Positions 45,903 through 54,979 of a stretch of 64,000 bases of DNA are shown here, piece after piece. Within the stretch, counting starts at the first letter, position 1. Each line of letters begins with the position of its first letter. The notes beneath the pieces were generated by a model that did not search any database, was not told the DNA's origin, and was given only the letters and a program-made list of their open reading frames with translations. Source of the stretch: Paenibacillus sedimenti (lineage in GTDB: Bacteria; Bacillota; Bacilli; Paenibacillales; NBRC-103111). The translations under genes were made by a program, and so were the position numbers. The stretch covers positions 496,001 to 560,000 of the forward strand of contig NZ_JACVVD010000004.1 of NCBI RefSeq assembly GCF_014534655.1. Reading direction: 5' to 3'.

Positions 45903-47729
45903 TTATAACGGAAGTGTGATCGTAACAGTGGTGCCGGAACCTAACCTGGATTGAATGTCAATTCCGTAAGGGTCGCCGTAAATGATTTGAATGCGTTGGT
46001 GCACATTTTTCATACCTAACGAGCTGCTTGAATCATGGCTAATTTCCAAAACCTTTTCCCGAGAAATACCTTTGCCATTGTCCTCAATGACGAACTGCCT
46101 TGCCCCGCCTGCAATTTTGCCTGTAATGACCAACCGGCCACCGCTGCGCGTAGAACTGAAACCATGAACAAAAGCGTTCTCTACAAAGGGCTGCAGCAGA
46201 AACTTGGGAACTGTCGTAGCGAGTATCCCTGGCTCAACCTCAGTCACAACGTCGATTTTCCCTTCAAATCGTTTGGACATCAGATAAATATAACCTTGAA
46301 GATAGGCAAAATCCTCCTCGAATAGAACCAGATCTTTGTTGTTTTTCACCGTATATTTCAGCATCTTGGACAAACTGACGATCATTTCGCTGATCTCGTC
46401 TTGTCCATTTTCCAATGCCACCAAATTAACCAAATTTAACGTATTGTACATAAAGTGAGGATCCAACTGAAGATTTAAGGCGGTGATCTCCGCATCCCGC
46501 TCCCTGATTTTGATTTCATAATTCTCTTCAATCAGCTTCCCGATGCGCTCGTTCATCAGGTTAAAATTATGAATGAGGATACGAAACTCGCTTGTCCCAA
46601 TTTCCGGGAGCTTTACCTCAAAGTCTCCCTTCCCCGTCTTGTTCACAGCGCGCGTTAATTTTCGTATAGGATTAGTAATTCTACCTGATATTAAATAAGA
46701 CGTAATAACTGCGATGATAACGATAATAAAAGCCGAGTATAAAAAATAAGACCGCATAGCGGCAATGATCTTCCCTACCAACTGTTCGGAAGGGAAAGCA
46801 ATGATGGAAGTCCAACCCGTCACTTGTGACGAATCGAAGCATACGATCATTTTCTTACCGTTAATAGTGAAAACATTAATACCGCTCTTCGCGCTTAAAA
46901 CCTTCTGCAGCCAGGGGGCTGACAAACGAGTCGATACCTGTTCATCAGCCTGACTGGAAACCACACTGCCGTCCGGACTCACAATCATATAGAAGCTTCC
47001 TTCGAATGGAACGCTTTGATCGAGCAGCTTTTGAAAAAACTCCTCTTTAAAATTTACGAGCAACACGGGCGATTCGACACCCTGCGGAAGCGTGAGATAA
47101 ATACTTCCGTCCGTAATCGCTCCATCCAACATTTCTACAGCAGAAAACATATGCTGATAGTCGATCTTCACATCTCTCAAGTAAGAAACATTATACATGT
47201 CGACGAAGTTGTAGGTAGGCATCCAAACGATTTTCCCTTTGTTGTCGGCAGCCGTCCGATAGATCCGGGATTCCTTGAAAGAAGCCGCAGGGATAAAGCC
47301 TTTCCCATATTCTCCGCTGTAGAACGTAGTCGGTCCGAATGTGAAATAGCTTGTAGCCAATTGAACTGAATAAATATCCTGTGAATGGGAGAAATATTTT
47401 TTGATGATTTGGCTAACGGTGCGATCCAACAAGAGAATATTCTCGTCATTATCAGGCGACACATCGGAAAATGCTTGATATAGTTCCTTATCGTTGGTGA
47501 AAGCTATGATATTTTGACGAATCAAGGACAACTTCGTATCAATAGTTTCATTGCTCTTCTTCACGATTTGATAAGCATTCTTCTCCGCAATGTCGGTAAC
47601 AACGGACGTACTGATCGCGTAATACCTAAACCCGAAAATTCCAAGAGTCAGAGTAATTAATACAATAAAAAGCACCAGGAACTGCGTTCGAAGGCTTATA
47701 TTCTTGTAGAAGGATAACCTCATCTGCAA
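45903..47729 (-). CDS. yesM: YesM-type sensor histidine kinase (608 aa)
   Basis: Second YesM-type kinase of the window. Membrane segments at about 15-37 and 327-347 flank a Cache-like extracellular sensor. A HAMP linker and a His-kinase domain follow, with His425 in LQLDPHFMYNTLN, and an ATP-binding domain with EDNGKG. It lies five bases downstream of its response regulator gene, so the order is regulator then kinase, the reverse of the pair at 39126-42515. It probably senses sugar for the divergent importer and GH127 cluster. Confidence 0.9.
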   Translation of the reverse strand: MQMRLSFYKNISLRTQFLVLFIVLITLTLGIFGFRYYAISTSVVTDIAEKNAYQIVKKSNETIDTKLSLIRQNIIAFTNDKELYQAFSDVSPDNDENILLLDRTVSQIIKKYFSHSQDIYSVQLATSYFTFGPTTFYSGEYGKGFIPAASFKESRIYRTAADNKGKIVWMPTYNFVDMYNVSYLRDVKIDYQHMFSAVEMLDGAITDGSIYLTLPQGVESPVLLVNFKEEFFQKLLDQSVPFEGSFYMIVSPDGSVVSSQADEQVSTRLSAPWLQKVLSAKSGINVFTINGKKMIVCFDSSQVTGWTSIIAFPSEQLVGKIIAAMRSYFLYSAFIIVIIAVITSYLISGRITNPIRKLTRAVNKTGKGDFEVKLPEIGTSEFRILIHNFNLMNERIGKLIEENYEIKIRERDAEITALNLQLDPHFMYNTLNLVNLVALENGQDEISEMIVSLSKMLKYTVKNNKDLVLFEEDFAYLQGYIYLMSKRFEGKIDVVTEVEPGILATTVPKFLLQPFVENAFVHGFSSTRSGGRLVITGKIAGGARQFVIEDNGKGISREKVLEISHDSSSSLGMKNVHQRIQIIYGDPYGIDIQSRLGSGTTVTITLPL

Positions 47730-47734
47730 TCTCC

Positions 47735-49384
47735 TCAGAGTTTTTCGTTAGAAAAACTTGCTTCGTAAGCGTTACTGTTTTGGGCATGAATCCGTTTATA
47801 TTTATATGGTGAGGTACCCGTTTCTTTTTTGAAAATTTTGGTAAAGTACGCGGCGTCTCTATACCCGACTTTAATGGCAATATCCGCCATCTTATAGTCC
47901 GTTTTAAGGATAAGCTGTTTCGCTCGATCGATCCGTACTCTTTGCATATATTCCGAGAAACCGATACCGGCCACCGATTTGAAGATCGTACTGAAATAGG
48001 AAGGATGAAAGTGGAACTTTTGTGAAATATCCTCCAGTGACAGGTCTTCCTGATAATGATTGGACAAATACCGGATACATTGATCGATGATCTGCTGATG
48101 CTGATTTTTCGATTGCCGTTCTTCCACTTCCATAATCTTGACTAAAAATTGCAGCAGCACTTTCTTCAACTCAAAATAATCCCTGCAGCTGTATAATCTT
48201 ATTTTGGTTTCCGCCAGCCACCTGGCAAATTCCTCATCATGAAAATGATTTCTGACGGCTTTAGCCAAATGAAGCATAAATACGTACCATTCTTCCCGCA
48301 GGAGGTCAGGGTCGCACTGCTGCAGCTTGAGCTTGTCGATATGGTCGTTAACGGCTCTGCTGAGATTGAAACGATCCTGATTATGCATGGCATTTGAAAT
48401 GAAAGCAAATTCTTCTTTAAAAGGAAACCGGGTATTGAAGGCAGGGGCAAGCGCATTTGAAATTACCTTTCTCACTCCTGCATAAAACCTCTGTTTCAAA
48501 GCCATTTTCGCTTGTTTGTACGAAAACGGGGCGCACTCCATGAACCGCTCGACTTCCGGACCTATACTAATCGTAACATCCACGCCGGTTTCTGAATGAA
48601 ATTCGGAAATCAGGTTGTCCATCCGAAGCTCCAACTGACGGAAGTTCTGTACGGATTTGGACGGCAGTGAAACGGCTGCCACAAGCGAATGCGAATCGTT
48701 CTCCGATTGAAAAACGGCATGGATGTTTCCGAATTCGCCTAATTGCCGCAGCATCATATCCCGAAACATAGCCAGGGAAGACGATGCTTCCTTTACCGAT
48801 GCTTCCTCACCCGAAGAGACCATGCCATTCAACTCGGAAACGAGAATAAGGCCGGAGCCGTCACTCCCAAAGAAGCGATCGTTAATTTCTTCCAGCTCTT
48901 GATCGTTCGCCTGCTCCTCGATCCACAGATTCAAAAGATGGTCCTCATAGACGGGCAACGAGGATGTAAGCTTTTTCTGAATGGTTGCCATCCTCTGTTT
49001 TTCATTGCGTTCTTCCAGAAGAGTGGCTTCCAGCCGTTCAAGCAAATCGATGAGCTCGGACTTTCCGATAGGTTTGAGCAAATAATCAAAAGCCCGGTAG
49101 CGTAACGCTTGGACCGCAAATTGAAACTCGTCGAAACCGGTTAAGAGGATGACCTTAGGAGGGGCTTCCATCCGCGATATCAGACCTGTTAAAGCAATCC
49201 CGTCGATACCGGGCATACGAACGTCGCTGATGACGATGTCTAACGAGTTATTTTGAAGAATTTCCAACGCGTCTTCCCCGTCCAAAGCTCCGGAAATTTG
49301 ATAATGGGGCTTTAATTGACGAATAATAGATGCTAACGCTTTCACTTGTCTCGGCTCATCATCCACAACCAGTAATGAAAACAC
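47735..49384 (-). CDS. yesN: YesN-type AraC response regulator (549 aa)
   Basis: A response regulator with phosphoacceptor Asp54 (VISDVRMPG) and Lys-containing LLKPIGKSE motif. A middle region and a C-terminal AraC double helix-turn-helix follow (VGYRDAAYFTKIFKKETGTSP). The start is set at the GTG at 49384, giving VFSLLVVDDEPR, because GGGGGTG lies eight bases upstream and receiver domains begin this close to the first strand. An in-frame ATG 17 codons earlier is not supported. It is divergent from the importer at 49612, with two cre sites between. Confidence 0.88.
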   Translation of the reverse strand: MFSLLVVDDEPRQVKALASIIRQLKPHYQISGALDGEDALEILQNNSLDIVISDVRMPGIDGIALTGLISRMEAPPKVILLTGFDEFQFAVQALRYRAFDYLLKPIGKSELIDLLERLEATLLEERNEKQRMATIQKKLTSSLPVYEDHLLNLWIEEQANDQELEEINDRFFGSDGSGLILVSELNGMVSSGEEASVKEASSSLAMFRDMMLRQLGEFGNIHAVFQSENDSHSLVAAVSLPSKSVQNFRQLELRMDNLISEFHSETGVDVTISIGPEVERFMECAPFSYKQAKMALKQRFYAGVRKVISNALAPAFNTRFPFKEEFAFISNAMHNQDRFNLSRAVNDHIDKLKLQQCDPDLLREEWYVFMLHLAKAVRNHFHDEEFARWLAETKIRLYSCRDYFELKKVLLQFLVKIMEVEERQSKNQHQQIIDQCIRYLSNHYQEDLSLEDISQKFHFHPSYFSTIFKSVAGIGFSEYMQRVRIDRAKQLILKTDYKMADIAIKVGYRDAAYFTKIFKKETGTSPYKYKRIHAQNSNAYEASFSNEKL

Positions 49385-49423
49385 AGCGGTACACCCCCAA
49401 GTACTTACAAAGATGAATACATA

Positions 49424-49438
49424 ATGTAAACGCATTCA
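49424..49438. promoter_or_regulatory. cre operator (CcpA)
   Basis: ATGTAAACGCATTCA matches the catabolite-responsive consensus WTGNAANCGNWNNCW at every fixed position. It lies about 40 bases upstream of the response regulator start, so glucose-type repression of the two-component genes is expected. Confidence 0.6.
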
Positions 49439-49533
49439 ATTGATTGATACTTATTATAACATAGTTAAAAAGCCGAACTCGACGGCAATATATAACTAGC
49501 TTAAAATAATGCAAGAAACTAAAAATGTTACAA

Positions 49534-49561
49534 TTTATAATGGAATCGCTTCCACTATAAT
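49534..49561 (+). promoter_or_regulatory. probable promoter with cre operator inside
   Basis: A -35-like TTTATA and a -10 TATAAT are 16 bases apart. ATGGAATCGCTTCCA (49540-49554), which matches the cre consensus WTGNAANCGNWNNCW and is almost palindromic, fills the spacer. CcpA binding here should block transcription of the importer and GH127 genes. Confidence 0.55.
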
Positions 49562-49611
49562 CGAGTTGTGAAGAGCGGTAACGCTTTCAAATACCACTTA
49601 GGGGGGCTCCC

Positions 49612-51051
49612 ATGAAACATTTAACAAAAAAGCGTGTACTTGGCGTACTGAGCGCGACGATGGCCTTCAGCTTAATCGCTACGGCTTGCGGCAACAGTGC
49701 GGATAGCGGCGCATCACAAGGCCAAACAAGCACCGATAAGCCTCAACAAACACAAACTGCTGATGCAGGCGCCAAAAAGAAAGATCCGGTCAAACTTAAG
49801 TTTACGTACTGGGGAAGTCCGGACGAAAAGAAAGCGATTGAGGGCGCAACGAAGAAATTTACGGAGAAATATCCGTGGATTACGGTAGAGACTGTGCAAA
49901 TTCCAAACTCCGACTATAACACCAAGCTGACGGCTATGGCGGCAGCGAACGATTTGCCGGATACGGGATATATGACCGGCGATTTGGGAGATACCTGGGC
50001 CAAACAGGGGAAATTCGTTAATTTGTTTGACATGTTCGCCAAAGACAGCGAGGTAAAGAAAGAAGACTTCCTCGATACGATCTGGTATAAACAAACGCCG
50101 GATAACGCATGGGGAATCAGTACGGCCGGAGAAGCCTTCGGGTTGTTCTACCGCAAAGATCTTCTGGAAAAAGCCGGCGTCGCCACACCTCCGACCAAAG
50201 CGGAACAGGCATGGACGTGGGATCAATTCGTTGATGCGGCTAAAAAATTGACAATCGACAAAAATGGCAAGACTGCGGCGGATCCGGGTTTCGATCCGAA
50301 AAATATCAAGCAGTACGGGGTGACTTTCGAAACCTGGAACGAGCCGCTGAATAACTTTATCTACAGTAACGGCGGGGATTGGCTGTCAAAGGACGGCAAA
50401 GAATTCACACTCAATAAACCGGAAGCGGCCGAAGCGATTCAAAAACTTGCTGATTTGATCAACGTACATCATGTCGCACCATCGCCTCTGGCAGCCAAAT
50501 CGCTTCCAGCCATGAACGTTGGGCTCCAATCGGGCATCACGGCGATGGCCATTGGCGGGCAATGGATGAATTTGGATCTGGGCAACGCGAAGGTAAACTA
50601 CGACATCGGCGTACTGCCGAAGCTGAAAAAGAGCTTAACAGTCGGCTTAAGCGGAGCGACCGTATTCTTCAAAGATTCCAAGCATCCTGAAGAAGCATGG
50701 ATGCTCTTCAAGTGGATGTCGAATCCGGAAGGTGCGATCGAGCTTTACTCCGGCGGTCTGTGGATGCCAACCATGAAAAAATGGTATACGGATCCGGCAC
50801 TTGTTGCAAAATGGGTTGATGCGAATCCGGCCGCACATCCTCCAGGCTTTAAAGATGCCATGATGAACCAATTCTTGAATCACTCCGTTCCAGGTTCGAC
50901 CTACTACTTGAAAAACTATGCCAAATTGAATTCGACTGTCATTTCCGGATTGGATTCCGTGTGGTTAGGCAAACAAAACGCCCAGGACGCCTTGAACACA
51001 ATCGCAAAACAAGTGCAGCCTGACATTCAAGGAAGGTATGACGCGAAATAA
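49612..51051 (+). CDS. sugar-binding lipoprotein of a CUT1 importer (479 aa)
   Basis: Family 1 extracellular solute-binding protein. The lipobox ends in Cys26 (ATAC), followed by a Gln/Thr-rich linker. The GGGGGGCTCCC segment gives a strong ribosome-binding site. It is the first gene of a four-gene plus-strand operon with two permeases and a GH127 enzyme. The GH127 partner suggests that the ligand carries beta-L-arabinofuranosyl residues, such as arabinobiose-type pieces. Confidence 0.9.
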   Translation: MKHLTKKRVLGVLSATMAFSLIATACGNSADSGASQGQTSTDKPQQTQTADAGAKKKDPVKLKFTYWGSPDEKKAIEGATKKFTEKYPWITVETVQIPNSDYNTKLTAMAAANDLPDTGYMTGDLGDTWAKQGKFVNLFDMFAKDSEVKKEDFLDTIWYKQTPDNAWGISTAGEAFGLFYRKDLLEKAGVATPPTKAEQAWTWDQFVDAAKKLTIDKNGKTAADPGFDPKNIKQYGVTFETWNEPLNNFIYSNGGDWLSKDGKEFTLNKPEAAEAIQKLADLINVHHVAPSPLAAKSLPAMNVGLQSGITAMAIGGQWMNLDLGNAKVNYDIGVLPKLKKSLTVGLSGATVFFKDSKHPEEAWMLFKWMSNPEGAIELYSGGLWMPTMKKWYTDPALVAKWVDANPAAHPPGFKDAMMNQFLNHSVPGSTYYLKNYAKLNSTVISGLDSVWLGKQNAQDALNTIAKQVQPDIQGRYDAK

Positions 51052-51076
51052 GTGTAATGAGAGGTTGTGAAAACCA

Positions 51077-52042
51077 TTGATAGCCGACATGCATACAGAT
51101 GCAGACCGACGTGCGAAGCTTAAACGGATGAAGAATCTGAGAACCGGCTTGCTGTTCACTTCTCCCGTCCTGATCGGTTATGCCATCTTTATCGTAATCC
51201 CGTTGATCGTTACCTTCGTGCTCAGCTTTACGGATTATTCCATCGGCGGTCCGATGCAATTTATCGGATTAGCGAATTTCTCCGATATGTTCTCAGGTCG
51301 GGATATTTTCTTTTATCCGGCCGTTAAAGCGACCTTTTACTATGTATTCGTCAGTGTTCCGCTCGGTATCGTATTTTCGTTTCTGGTCGCCGTCCTGCTG
51401 AATCAGCAAATCCGGGCGAAAGCATTTTTTCGAGGGGTTTTCTACCTGCCTGTCGTCATTCCGCTTGCCTCCGCCGGGATCATCTGGATGTGGATGCTGC
51501 AGCCTGATTTTGGCGTCGTTAATTACTTGCTAAGGGAAATGGGACTCCCCACTTCGTCATGGCTCGCTTCGGATACGACGGTCATTCCGACATTGGTCCT
51601 GTTTAGTTTATGGAATTGCGGCAGTACGATTGTGATATTTCTGGCCGGATTGCAAAGTATCCCTTCCCATCTGTACGAAGCACTGGAAGTCGATGGCGGG
51701 AATGCATGGCATAAGCTGATTCATATTACCATTCCGATGAGCTCCCCGATCATCTTTTTCAATTCCGTTATGGGGTTCATTAATGCCTTTCAAACGTTCG
51801 TCCAGCCTGCCGTGATGACGAGCGGAAATTCCGGGAGCGGCGCTGCGGCGATGGGGGGACCGGACAACGCGAGTTTGCTATATGTCCTTTACCTGTTCCA
51901 GAATGCGTTTCGTTTCTCCAAGATGGGGGCTGCGAGCGCGAATGCGGTCATCCTCTTCCTTGTTACCTTATTATTTACTTTCGTGATATTCCGGTTCTCG
52001 CGATCTTTGGTGCATTATGAAGGAGATGGCAAAAGATCATGA
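51077..52042 (+). CDS. CUT1 sugar permease (MalF/UgpA type, up to 321 aa)
   Basis: First permease of the GH127 operon importer, with six predicted segments and EAA loop LYEALEVDGGNA. The start is uncertain: TTG at 51077 and ATG at 51089 are both in frame. GAGAGG lies 12 bases before the TTG and further from the ATG, so neither spacing is ideal. It overlaps the next gene by four bases (ATGA). Confidence 0.88.
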   Translation: MIADMHTDADRRAKLKRMKNLRTGLLFTSPVLIGYAIFIVIPLIVTFVLSFTDYSIGGPMQFIGLANFSDMFSGRDIFFYPAVKATFYYVFVSVPLGIVFSFLVAVLLNQQIRAKAFFRGVFYLPVVIPLASAGIIWMWMLQPDFGVVNYLLREMGLPTSSWLASDTTVIPTLVLFSLWNCGSTIVIFLAGLQSIPSHLYEALEVDGGNAWHKLIHITIPMSSPIIFFNSVMGFINAFQTFVQPAVMTSGNSGSGAAAMGGPDNASLLYVLYLFQNAFRFSKMGAASANAVILFLVTLLFTFVIFRFSRSLVHYEGDGKRS

Positions 52043-52872
52043 AGAAAAACAAAGTTTTTGCGCAATTTTCGGTTTATTTTATACTCATTTGCGGTACCGT
52101 CTTTGCATTATTCCCGTTTTACTGGATGCTAAGAACGGCACTGGTAGGAACCGACAGCATCTTTGAAGTGACGCCGACGTTCATACCGAAGCAGTTAGAA
52201 TTTCACAATTTCCTGGACGCACTCCAGGCGCAGCCGTTCGGGCGATTTTTTCTGAACAGCGGCATTGTCACCGTCGCCAATATAGTCGGGGTGCTGCTGA
52301 CCAGTTCCCTCTGCGCCTACGGATTCTCCAGAATCGATTGGCCGGGACGCGATAAAGTATTCGGCGTCATGCTGACAGCGCTGATGCTGCCGTTTGCGGT
52401 CGTGATGATTCCACAATTTATCGGATGGAGAACGCTGCATTTAACGGATACGTTAGCGCCGCTCATTCTCCCTGCCTTTTTTGGCGGCGGATTGTTCAAT
52501 ATCTTTTTGCTGCGGCAGTTTTTCATGGGCATTCCGAGAGACTTGGACGAAGCGGCTTACATGGATGGAGCGAACCATTTTACCGTATATTCGAGAATCA
52601 TCCTGCCTCTCAGCTCCCAGTCTTTGATTGTCGTAGGTTTGTTTACCTTTTTGAACAATTGGAACGATTATTTGGGACCGATGATATATTTGTCCTCCGA
52701 GAAGAATTATACGCTGATGCTTGGCCTTACTTTATTCCAGGGCGCGTACTCATCCCAGTGGAATTTAATGATGGCCGCTGTATCGATCGTTGTGCTGCCT
52801 TCGCTGATTATTTTCTTGTTTGCGCAGCGTTACTTTATTCAAGGGATCGCGATGACCGGCGTGAAAGGTTAA
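52039..52872 (+). CDS. CUT1 sugar permease (MalG/UgpE type, 277 aa)
   Basis: Second permease, with six predicted segments and EAA loop DEAAYMDGANH plus an LP turn. Its tail IQGIAMTGVKG is typical. It overlaps the first permease by four bases and precedes the GH127 gene by 54 bases. Confidence 0.9.
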   Translation: MKKNKVFAQFSVYFILICGTVFALFPFYWMLRTALVGTDSIFEVTPTFIPKQLEFHNFLDALQAQPFGRFFLNSGIVTVANIVGVLLTSSLCAYGFSRIDWPGRDKVFGVMLTALMLPFAVVMIPQFIGWRTLHLTDTLAPLILPAFFGGGLFNIFLLRQFFMGIPRDLDEAAYMDGANHFTVYSRIILPLSSQSLIVVGLFTFLNNWNDYLGPMIYLSSEKNYTLMLGLTLFQGAYSSQWNLMMAAVSIVVLPSLIIFLFAQRYFIQGIAMTGVKG

Positions 52873-52926
52873 TCTCATTCCATCTATAAAGACATTTTAT
52901 AAAGAATCACGAGGAGCGGAGAATGA

Positions 52927-54882
52927 ATGAAGCACATACAGACTGTGAAACCGTTGAAGTTGCAAGACGTTCATATTCAAGATACATTTTGGTCGGAGTA
53001 CATTGAACTTGTGCGCGATGTCGTCGTCCCCTATCAATGGGAGGCGCTCAACGACCGCGTGCCGGATGCGGAACCGAGTCATGCCATCAGAAATTTTCAG
53101 ATTGCGGCGGGAGAAACGGAAGGCGAGTTCTACGGAATGGTGTTTCAGGACAGCGACGTAGCCAAATGGTTGGAGGCCGTCGGCTATTTGCTGGAAACGA
53201 AGCCGGATCCGGAATTGGAACGGGTTGCGGATGAGGTCGTCGATCTTATTGCAAGAGCGCAGCGGTCTGATGGATACATCAACACCTTCTATACGTTGAA
53301 AGAGCCTGGCAAGGAATGGACCAATTTATGCGAATGCCATGAATTGTATTGCGCAGGGCATCTGATCGAAGCTGCCGTCGCTTACTATCATGCGACTGGC
53401 AAAACGAAAATTTTGGATGTTGCTTGCCGGTTTGCCGACTACATCGATTCGGTGTTTGGACCGGAACCAGGGAAAATACAAGGATACGACGGTCATCAGG
53501 AAATCGAGCTTGCACTTATGAAGCTATACCATGCGACTGGGAAAAAAAGCTACTTGCAATTGACCCGGTTTTTCCTGGAGGAAAGAGGCAAAGAGCCTAA
53601 TTTCTTTCAATTGGAATATGAGAAACGAGGCAAAACCCATCACTGGCCGACGCTCGATATGATTGCAGACCGAGCCTATAACCAGTCCCATCTCCCCATC
53701 CGCGAGCAGGATTCGGCGGAAGGACATGCCGTAAGGCTGGTGTATATGGCTGCCGGGATCGCTGACGTCGCTGCGGAGACGGAAGATCAAGGGCTGCTTG
53801 AAGCATGCCGCAAACTGTGGAAGAATATCGTCACAAGACGATTGTATATAACGGGCGGAATTGGTTCCATGGCGCATGGAGAGGCCTTCAGCCTGGACTA
53901 TGATCTGCCGAACGACACGGTATATGCAGAGACATGCGCATCCATCGGATTGATCTTTTTCGCTCATCGCATGCTTCAGATCGAAGCGAAAAGCGAATAT
54001 GCCGATGTATTGGAACGGGCATTGTACAACACGGTTGTCGCCGGCATGGCCAAAGACGGGAAGCATTTCTTCTACGTCAATCCACTCGAGGTATGGCCGG
54101 ATGCCTGCGGTAAAAACCACATTTACGATCATGTGAAACCCGTTCGCCAAGGCTGGTTCGGCTGCGCCTGCTGTCCGCCGAACGTAGCAAGGCTCTTGGC
54201 TTCGCTCGGACAATATATTTACTCTGTCAACAGCCGTACGGTATATACTCACTTATACGTCGGAGGAAAAGCCAATATCAGCATGGATGGAAGCAATGTG
54301 ACAATTGGGCAGCGAACCAATTTTCCTTGGGAGGGTGAGGTGACCCTGGAAATTGAAACAGAGTCGCCCGCCTCATTCACATTGGCACTGCGCTTACCTA
54401 GCTGGAGTGACGGTGCGGAAATCTCGGTCAACGGCCAAAAGCTGGATATAACAGGCTCAATCGTGGACGGATATGCAAGAATCGATCGGGAATGGAAATC
54501 CGGTGATCAAATCCGCCTCACCCTATCCATGCCTGTACTCCGCATGAAAGGTCACCCCTTGCTCAGGTCTACGATCGGCAAAACGGCTCTGCAGCGGGGA
54601 CCGTTCGTGTATTGTTTGGAGGAAGCGGATAACGGGAAACATCTGCACCAGATCAAGCTTCCGCGAGATTCGCAGCCTGAAGCGGCGTTTGAACCCCATT
54701 TGCTAGGCGGTATGAACGTGATTCGCCTTGCTGCCGAACGTATTGCTGCGGACGATTGGGGAATGGAACTTTATAAGGCCAACCAATCCGAGTATACCAG
54801 ACCTTTTCAAGCAACGTTCATTCCATATTACGCTTGGGCTAATCGCGGCGTCGGTGAAATGACCGTTTGGGTCAAAGAATGA
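52927..54882 (+). CDS. GH127 beta-L-arabinofuranosidase (651 aa)
   Basis: A canonical GH127 enzyme, the type characterised as HypBA1 of Bifidobacterium longum, which releases beta-1,2-linked L-arabinofuranose. The residues align with a constant small offset: Glu319 with Glu322, the zinc ligands Glu335 and Cys337 with Glu338 and Cys340, and Cys415/Cys416 (CACCPPN) with Cys417/Cys418, Cys415 being the nucleophile. The N-terminal (alpha/alpha)6 barrel and two C-terminal beta-sandwiches fill the expected 650 residues. No signal peptide, so it works on imported sugars. A GAGGAGCGGAG segment precedes the start. It completes the cre-controlled importer operon. Confidence 0.93.
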   Translation: MKHIQTVKPLKLQDVHIQDTFWSEYIELVRDVVVPYQWEALNDRVPDAEPSHAIRNFQIAAGETEGEFYGMVFQDSDVAKWLEAVGYLLETKPDPELERVADEVVDLIARAQRSDGYINTFYTLKEPGKEWTNLCECHELYCAGHLIEAAVAYYHATGKTKILDVACRFADYIDSVFGPEPGKIQGYDGHQEIELALMKLYHATGKKSYLQLTRFFLEERGKEPNFFQLEYEKRGKTHHWPTLDMIADRAYNQSHLPIREQDSAEGHAVRLVYMAAGIADVAAETEDQGLLEACRKLWKNIVTRRLYITGGIGSMAHGEAFSLDYDLPNDTVYAETCASIGLIFFAHRMLQIEAKSEYADVLERALYNTVVAGMAKDGKHFFYVNPLEVWPDACGKNHIYDHVKPVRQGWFGCACCPPNVARLLASLGQYIYSVNSRTVYTHLYVGGKANISMDGSNVTIGQRTNFPWEGEVTLEIETESPASFTLALRLPSWSDGAEISVNGQKLDITGSIVDGYARIDREWKSGDQIRLTLSMPVLRMKGHPLLRSTIGKTALQRGPFVYCLEEADNGKHLHQIKLPRDSQPEAAFEPHLLGGMNVIRLAAERIAADDWGMELYKANQSEYTRPFQATFIPYYAWANRGVGEMTVWVKE

Positions 54883-54910
54883 CTTCATAGCTTATCCATG
54901 ATAGCACATC

Positions 54911-54949
54911 AAAATGGTCAAGGACTTTAAACCAGTCCTTGACCATTTT
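54911..54949. terminator. bidirectional terminator, dispersed repeat copy 2
   Basis: A 16-base stem (AAAATGGTCAAGGACT / AGTCCTTGACCATTTT) separates convergent genes. Its sequence and the following TTTGTGGTTAT closely match the hairpin at 36613-36650. Confidence 0.88.
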
Positions 54950-54979
54950 GTGGTTATATCAAGTTTTTCATTGAACTAT

